Source: a virus. Taken from it: 44,311 nt of DNA. The stretch covers positions 1 through 44,311 of IMG/VR virus record IMGVR_UViG_3300029893_000018; one strand, 5' to 3'. The position numbers were made by a program, and so were the translations under genes. The notes beneath the pieces are model-generated. The model was not told where the DNA came from. It saw only the letters and a program-made list of their open reading frames with translations, and made no database searches. This document shows, one piece after another, positions 41,905 through 44,311 of the stretch (the stretch's first letter is position 1; the number at the start of each line of letters is the position of its first letter).

Positions 41905-42459
41905 CTAATCGTGGTCGTAATTGTCAATTTCAAATCCTTCCTTGGTAGCAGTAACTTCAACATGATTCCCAAACATTTCCATGAAAATTTCTCTCATCTC
42001 AGAATTATTAAAAATTTTATACAATTCTTCAACTTTTTTAACATTGCTAATTTTGTAAAGTTCTTCTGCTCCATAATCTAAATCATAGATAATTAAATCT
42101 TCTTTTGAAATATCAGCTCCTTTATATTCTCCATAAGAACTAACATATTCTTTTATATTCTCCATAAGAACTAACATATTCTTTTATATTCTCCATAAGA
42201 ACTAACATATTCTTTTATATTCTCCATAAGAACTAACATATTCTGGGCTTCCATTAGAAATAATTGGGAGGTTTACTCTAAAAATACATTCTTCACCATC
42301 GTTATACCAAGGGGTAAACTGTGCCCATTTTATAACCGTAATTTCAGGAACTTCTTTAAAAAATTCAGAAATAAATTCAAAAAAAAGATTTTTTAATTGG
42401 CTGCTAAAAATTTTCTTTTGTTCTGTATAATCTTTAATTAATTCATTAATATTAATCAT
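41905..42459 (-). pseudogene. Conserved phage gene split by a 31-bp tandem repeat
   Basis: N-terminal piece (42202-42459, 85 residues: ...VIKWAQFTPWYNDGEECIFRVNLPIISNGSPEYVSSYGEYK) and C-terminal piece (41905-42177, 90 residues: ...GADISKEDLIIYDLDYGAEELYK, MFGNHVEVTATKEGFEIDNYDHD) are in the same frame and belong to one protein: the WxQxTPWxNDGEEC and HVEVTATKEGFEIDxYDHD blocks are typical of one family in T4-like aquatic phages. Between them a 31-bp unit occurs four times; reading the second copy in its shifted frame meets TAG. One copy would give an intact protein of about 153 residues. Confidence 0.75.
42127..42243 (-). repeat. 31-bp VNTR, four copies
   Basis: Units start at 42127, 42158, 42189 and 42220, each beginning TTCTCCATAAGAACTAACAT on the plus strand; the fourth is partial. 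The unit length is not a multiple of three, so copy number changes the reading frame; three extra copies (93 bp) restore frame but expose a stop. Confidence 0.95.
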
Positions 42460-42460
42460 T

Positions 42461-42753
42461 TTAATCCACCTTTGTTATATTGTTAAAAGACATAAATTTT
42501 TTATTACTTTTCCTTCCCTTTTCTGTTCCGCTCATCCATTCTTGAATTTTTATATTATTCAAATATTGTTCCTCTGTAGGAATAAATCCTAAATCTTGGA
42601 TAATATGATCTTCTCATATATCTCTTACTAATACTTGTTTATTATCACTATTTACAATAAAAATTCCAAAAACTTGTTCGCATAAATAACATCCGGAACG
42701 CATGCCTTTGAAAAATCTATAAAATTATGAATTTTTATATAATCTTCAAATTC
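42461..42753 (-). pseudogene. Decayed second copy of the DUF6915-like gene
   Basis: Leftward reading gives FEDYIKIHNFIDFSKA (compare PEDYIEIHNFFDQTKA in the intact copy), then loss of the RHR-LH stretch with a frame change, then GCYLCEQVFGIFIVNSDNKQVLVRDI, an in-frame TGA, EDHIIQDLGFIPTEEQYL and a C-terminus to TAA 42461-42463. It is joined upstream directly to the broken AAA+ gene. Confidence 0.75.
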
Positions 42754-43534
42754 GTAGTGAATATCATCTTCTTATCATTCATCTTAATCAACCCATCCCC
42801 AATATTTAAAAACTTATTCATCAAAACATTTCCATCCCTTCAAGGAAGAATAAATGTATCCACATCCTCTAATATCAAATATCTAGAACTATCAGAATTT
42901 ATAAAACAAGTAAACATTCCTCTTCATACGTAATCACTGCACCCTTATCACCATAACTTAATAATCCTTTCAAAAACGTAGTCTTTCCAGTTCCAGGAGT
43001 CCCCAATAATAATAAAATATTAGACAACAATTCTAAAAATCTTTTATAATACTCAGCAACACTACTATATCCCTTCTTCCCCAAAATAGAATAAAATCCA
43101 ATTCCAGGAATCTCTTCCTTATCAAATTTAATATCTGTAAAACTCATCCCTTTATCAGTATAATAATACCTCATTAAATTTATATTCCTTTTATAATCTT
43201 TAAATATTTCATCAACTTTCCCTTTAATCTCTTCATAGTTCCTCTTCCCTAAACTATATAAATCAATCTTCATCGAACCATAAGTTCTATAAGTTAATAC
43301 AATAAAAGAATCTTCAGAATCGAAAATATATCCTTCCCCAAAATTCATTACCTTATAATTTTCTATAATACTTTCTATAAATCTCTCAATATCTTCTTGA
43401 TCATTAATTACAAAACTTTCTCCATAATAAATATCATTCCCAATATTTTTAATATAAAAATCTGTAACTAACTTAGTAGAAACTATTTCTTATATATTAT
43501 TAATATCAGCGTTAATATTAATACCAATTTCCAT
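42735..43534 (-). pseudogene. Decayed second copy of the BCS1-like AAA+ ATPase
   Basis: Starts MEIGININADI at 43534 with AAGGGGA upstream, stops at codon 15 (TAA 43490-43492), continues with recognisable family sequence; an open stretch from 43348 keeps Walker A LGTPGTGKTT. A frameshift after EEECLLVL, then ILEDVDTFILP, an in-frame TGA, NKFLNIGDGLI and MIFTTNLK, where homology ends at a TAA. At least three lesions, so non-functional as an ATPase. Codons use more C/T than the intact copy. Confidence 0.8.
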
Positions 43535-43660
43535 AACATCCCCTTATTAAATTTTTCTTATAATATTTAAAACAATACAAACATAATTTATTATCAATAT
43601 TAAATTTAATATCAGTAATATAATACAATATAAAATACGTTTTGTTTAATATAATTATAT

Positions 43661-43741
43661 CTTTTTATTTTTTTTACTTTTTATTTTTTTTACTTTTTAT
43701 TTTTTTTTTACTTTTTATTTTTTTTTTACTTTTTATTTTAC
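43661..43741. repeat. A-tract direct repeats
   Basis: Five or so copies of a CTTTTTATTTTTTTTTA-type unit with variable T runs and near-helical spacing (16-18 bp). It lies in the gene-free stretch 43535-43779 between a broken gene and a terminator. Likely intrinsically curved DNA; could be an UP element, protein-binding site or simple slippage product. Confidence 0.85.
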
Positions 43742-43779
43742 TAATGGTTTTGTGTGTTAAAAACAACAAAAATAATCGA

Positions 43780-43804
43780 ATGGGGTCCCCTTAGGGGACC
43801 CCAT
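43780..43804 (-). terminator. Strong hairpin terminator of the right-end cassette
   Basis: Perfect 11-bp inverted repeat ATGGGGTCCCC/GGGGACCCCAT with a TTA loop, 13 bases after the stop of the 131-residue repeat gene; the minus transcript continues into a T-rich stretch (ATTATTTTTG). Confidence 0.85.
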
Positions 43805-43817
43805 TATCTAAAGAACG

Positions 43818-44213
43818 TTAATTCTCATCCTCATCCTCATCCTTGCTCCACCTATATCCTTGTGAATCCTCTTTGTATATCACATTCCCTTCTTCGTCGT
43901 ACTCCATTACAACCCAATCATTTCCTTCCTTGTAGTAAGTCAAATTCCCTTTTTCGTCATACTCTTTCCAATACTCTCCCCATCCATTATCCTCCCAATG
44001 TACGACATTCCCTTTTTCGTCATACTCCATCCATTCCTCGTATCCTCCATTGTTTTTATAATGTATTAAATTCCCTTTTTCGTCATATTCCTTCCAATAC
44101 TCCATCCCGGAGTCATCCCATCCATGGACGACCTTCCCTTTTTCGTCAGATTCCTGCCAGTACTCCATCCCGGAGTCGTCGATTCCATGGAAAACATTAA
44201 TTTTAGCGTTCAT
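43818..44213 (-). CDS. Short YD-like repeat protein in a self-contained cassette
   Basis: 131 residues, five 21-residue units (EYWKEYDEKGNLIHYKNNGGY type) without the N-terminal ACxxG...FFER domain of the two larger paralogues, and an acidic C-terminus (SKDEDEDEN). Codon use is more GC-rich than in its relatives (many TAC, GAC, GGG). It has its own sigma70 promoter, 5' hairpin and terminator, the arrangement of a phage moron. It may be an ancestral or independently acquired member of the repeat family. Confidence 0.8.
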   Translation of the reverse strand: MNAKINVFHGIDDSGMEYWQESDEKGKVVHGWDDSGMEYWKEYDEKGNLIHYKNNGGYEEWMEYDEKGNVVHWEDNGWGEYWKEYDEKGNLTYYKEGNDWVVMEYDEEGNVIYKEDSQGYRWSKDEDEDEN

Positions 44214-44248
44214 AACAATATTTCCTATAAAAATATTATCAAAAATCT

Positions 44249-44269
44249 GGATACGCTTTTTTTGTATCC
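44249..44269 (-). promoter_or_regulatory. 5' leader stem-loop
   Basis: GGATAC/GTATCC stem with an A-rich 9-base loop directly after the predicted transcription start on the minus strand. Probably an mRNA-stabilising 5' hairpin; ribosome site TAGGAAATATTGTT-ATG follows downstream. Confidence 0.45.
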
Positions 44270-44279
44270 ATTGGCGACT

Positions 44280-44309
44280 ATTTTACACCAGTAAAAAAAC
44301 GCTTGTCAA
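44280..44309 (-). promoter_or_regulatory. Sigma70 promoter of the right-end cassette
   Basis: Minus strand: TTGACA (44304-44309), 18-base spacer, TAAAAT (44280-44285). Near-consensus for host sigma70, implying early expression. The -35 lies at the window edge within a short GCTTGACAAGC palindrome. Confidence 0.8.
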
Positions 44310-44311
44310 GC

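Noticed and set aside
42127-42243. CRISPR-like array (four 31-bp repeats)
   Set aside because: The repeats are directly abutting with no spacers and lie inside a coding gene, so it is a tandem repeat, not CRISPR.
44301-44311. GCTTGACAAGC palindrome at the window edge as a repressor operator
   Set aside because: It is cut by the window boundary and coincides with the -35 box; no second copy was seen to support an operator.

Overview
The window is a contiguous piece of an AT-rich (roughly 70-75% A+T by eye) T4-like myovirus genome. It carries an almost complete baseplate/tail module (relatives of T4 gp8, gp7, gp6, gp25, gp5, gp27, gp53, gp48, gp4, gp2, gp54 and gp26, plus a tape-measure protein), followed by the T4 replication/late-transcription block in T4 order (gp33-gp59-gp32). 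The A+T bias, AGA-rich arginine codons, PhoH, the N-A-N-x-A-type fibre repeats and the large DUF4815-type structural protein point to the aquatic (cyanophage/pelagiphage) branch. The lipid genes described below suggest an alphaproteobacterial host such as SAR11. The host is inference, not seen directly.

Layout. 1-21.2 kb: late structural genes, all on the minus strand, running from gp48 down to tail fibres and a glycine-rich fibre tip cut by the window edge. 20.7-21.5 kb: a decayed GIY-YIG homing endonuclease and a divergent intergenic region with two back-to-back T4-type late promoter motifs. 21.5-27.3 kb: plus-strand late genes (gp4, gp2-like, gp54-like, gp26-like, a small ORF, and a 1000-residue tape measure with an embedded lysozyme-like domain). 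27.3-34.2 kb: minus-strand gp32, gp59, gp33, an RlpA-like protein, then a tight operon Pth2 / PlcP-like metallophosphoesterase / C5-cytosine methyltransferase / GT4 glycosyltransferase, headed by a near-consensus extended sigma70 promoter, with PhoH just upstream. 34.2-44.3 kb: accessory region with a late-promoter plus-strand repeat protein, three genes of a 21-residue YD-like repeat family, a Bfd-like [2Fe-2S] protein, a glycyl-tRNA-synthetase-like core, a BCS1-like AAA+ ATPase, many tiny genes, and a cluster of broken genes (a second AAA+ copy, a second DUF6915-like copy, a gene split by a 31-bp VNTR).

The strongest candidate for an undescribed system is the pairing of a PlcP-family phospholipase C-like enzyme with an Agt-type glycosyltransferase. 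In marine heterotrophic bacteria this pair replaces phospholipids with glycolipids during phosphate starvation. Here both genes are carried by a phage, in one operon, next to phoH. A phage could use them to release phosphate from the host membrane or to change the membrane during infection. The accessory right end also shows active gene duplication, tandem-repeat change and decay. Family names rest on reading protein motifs from memory; no search was run.
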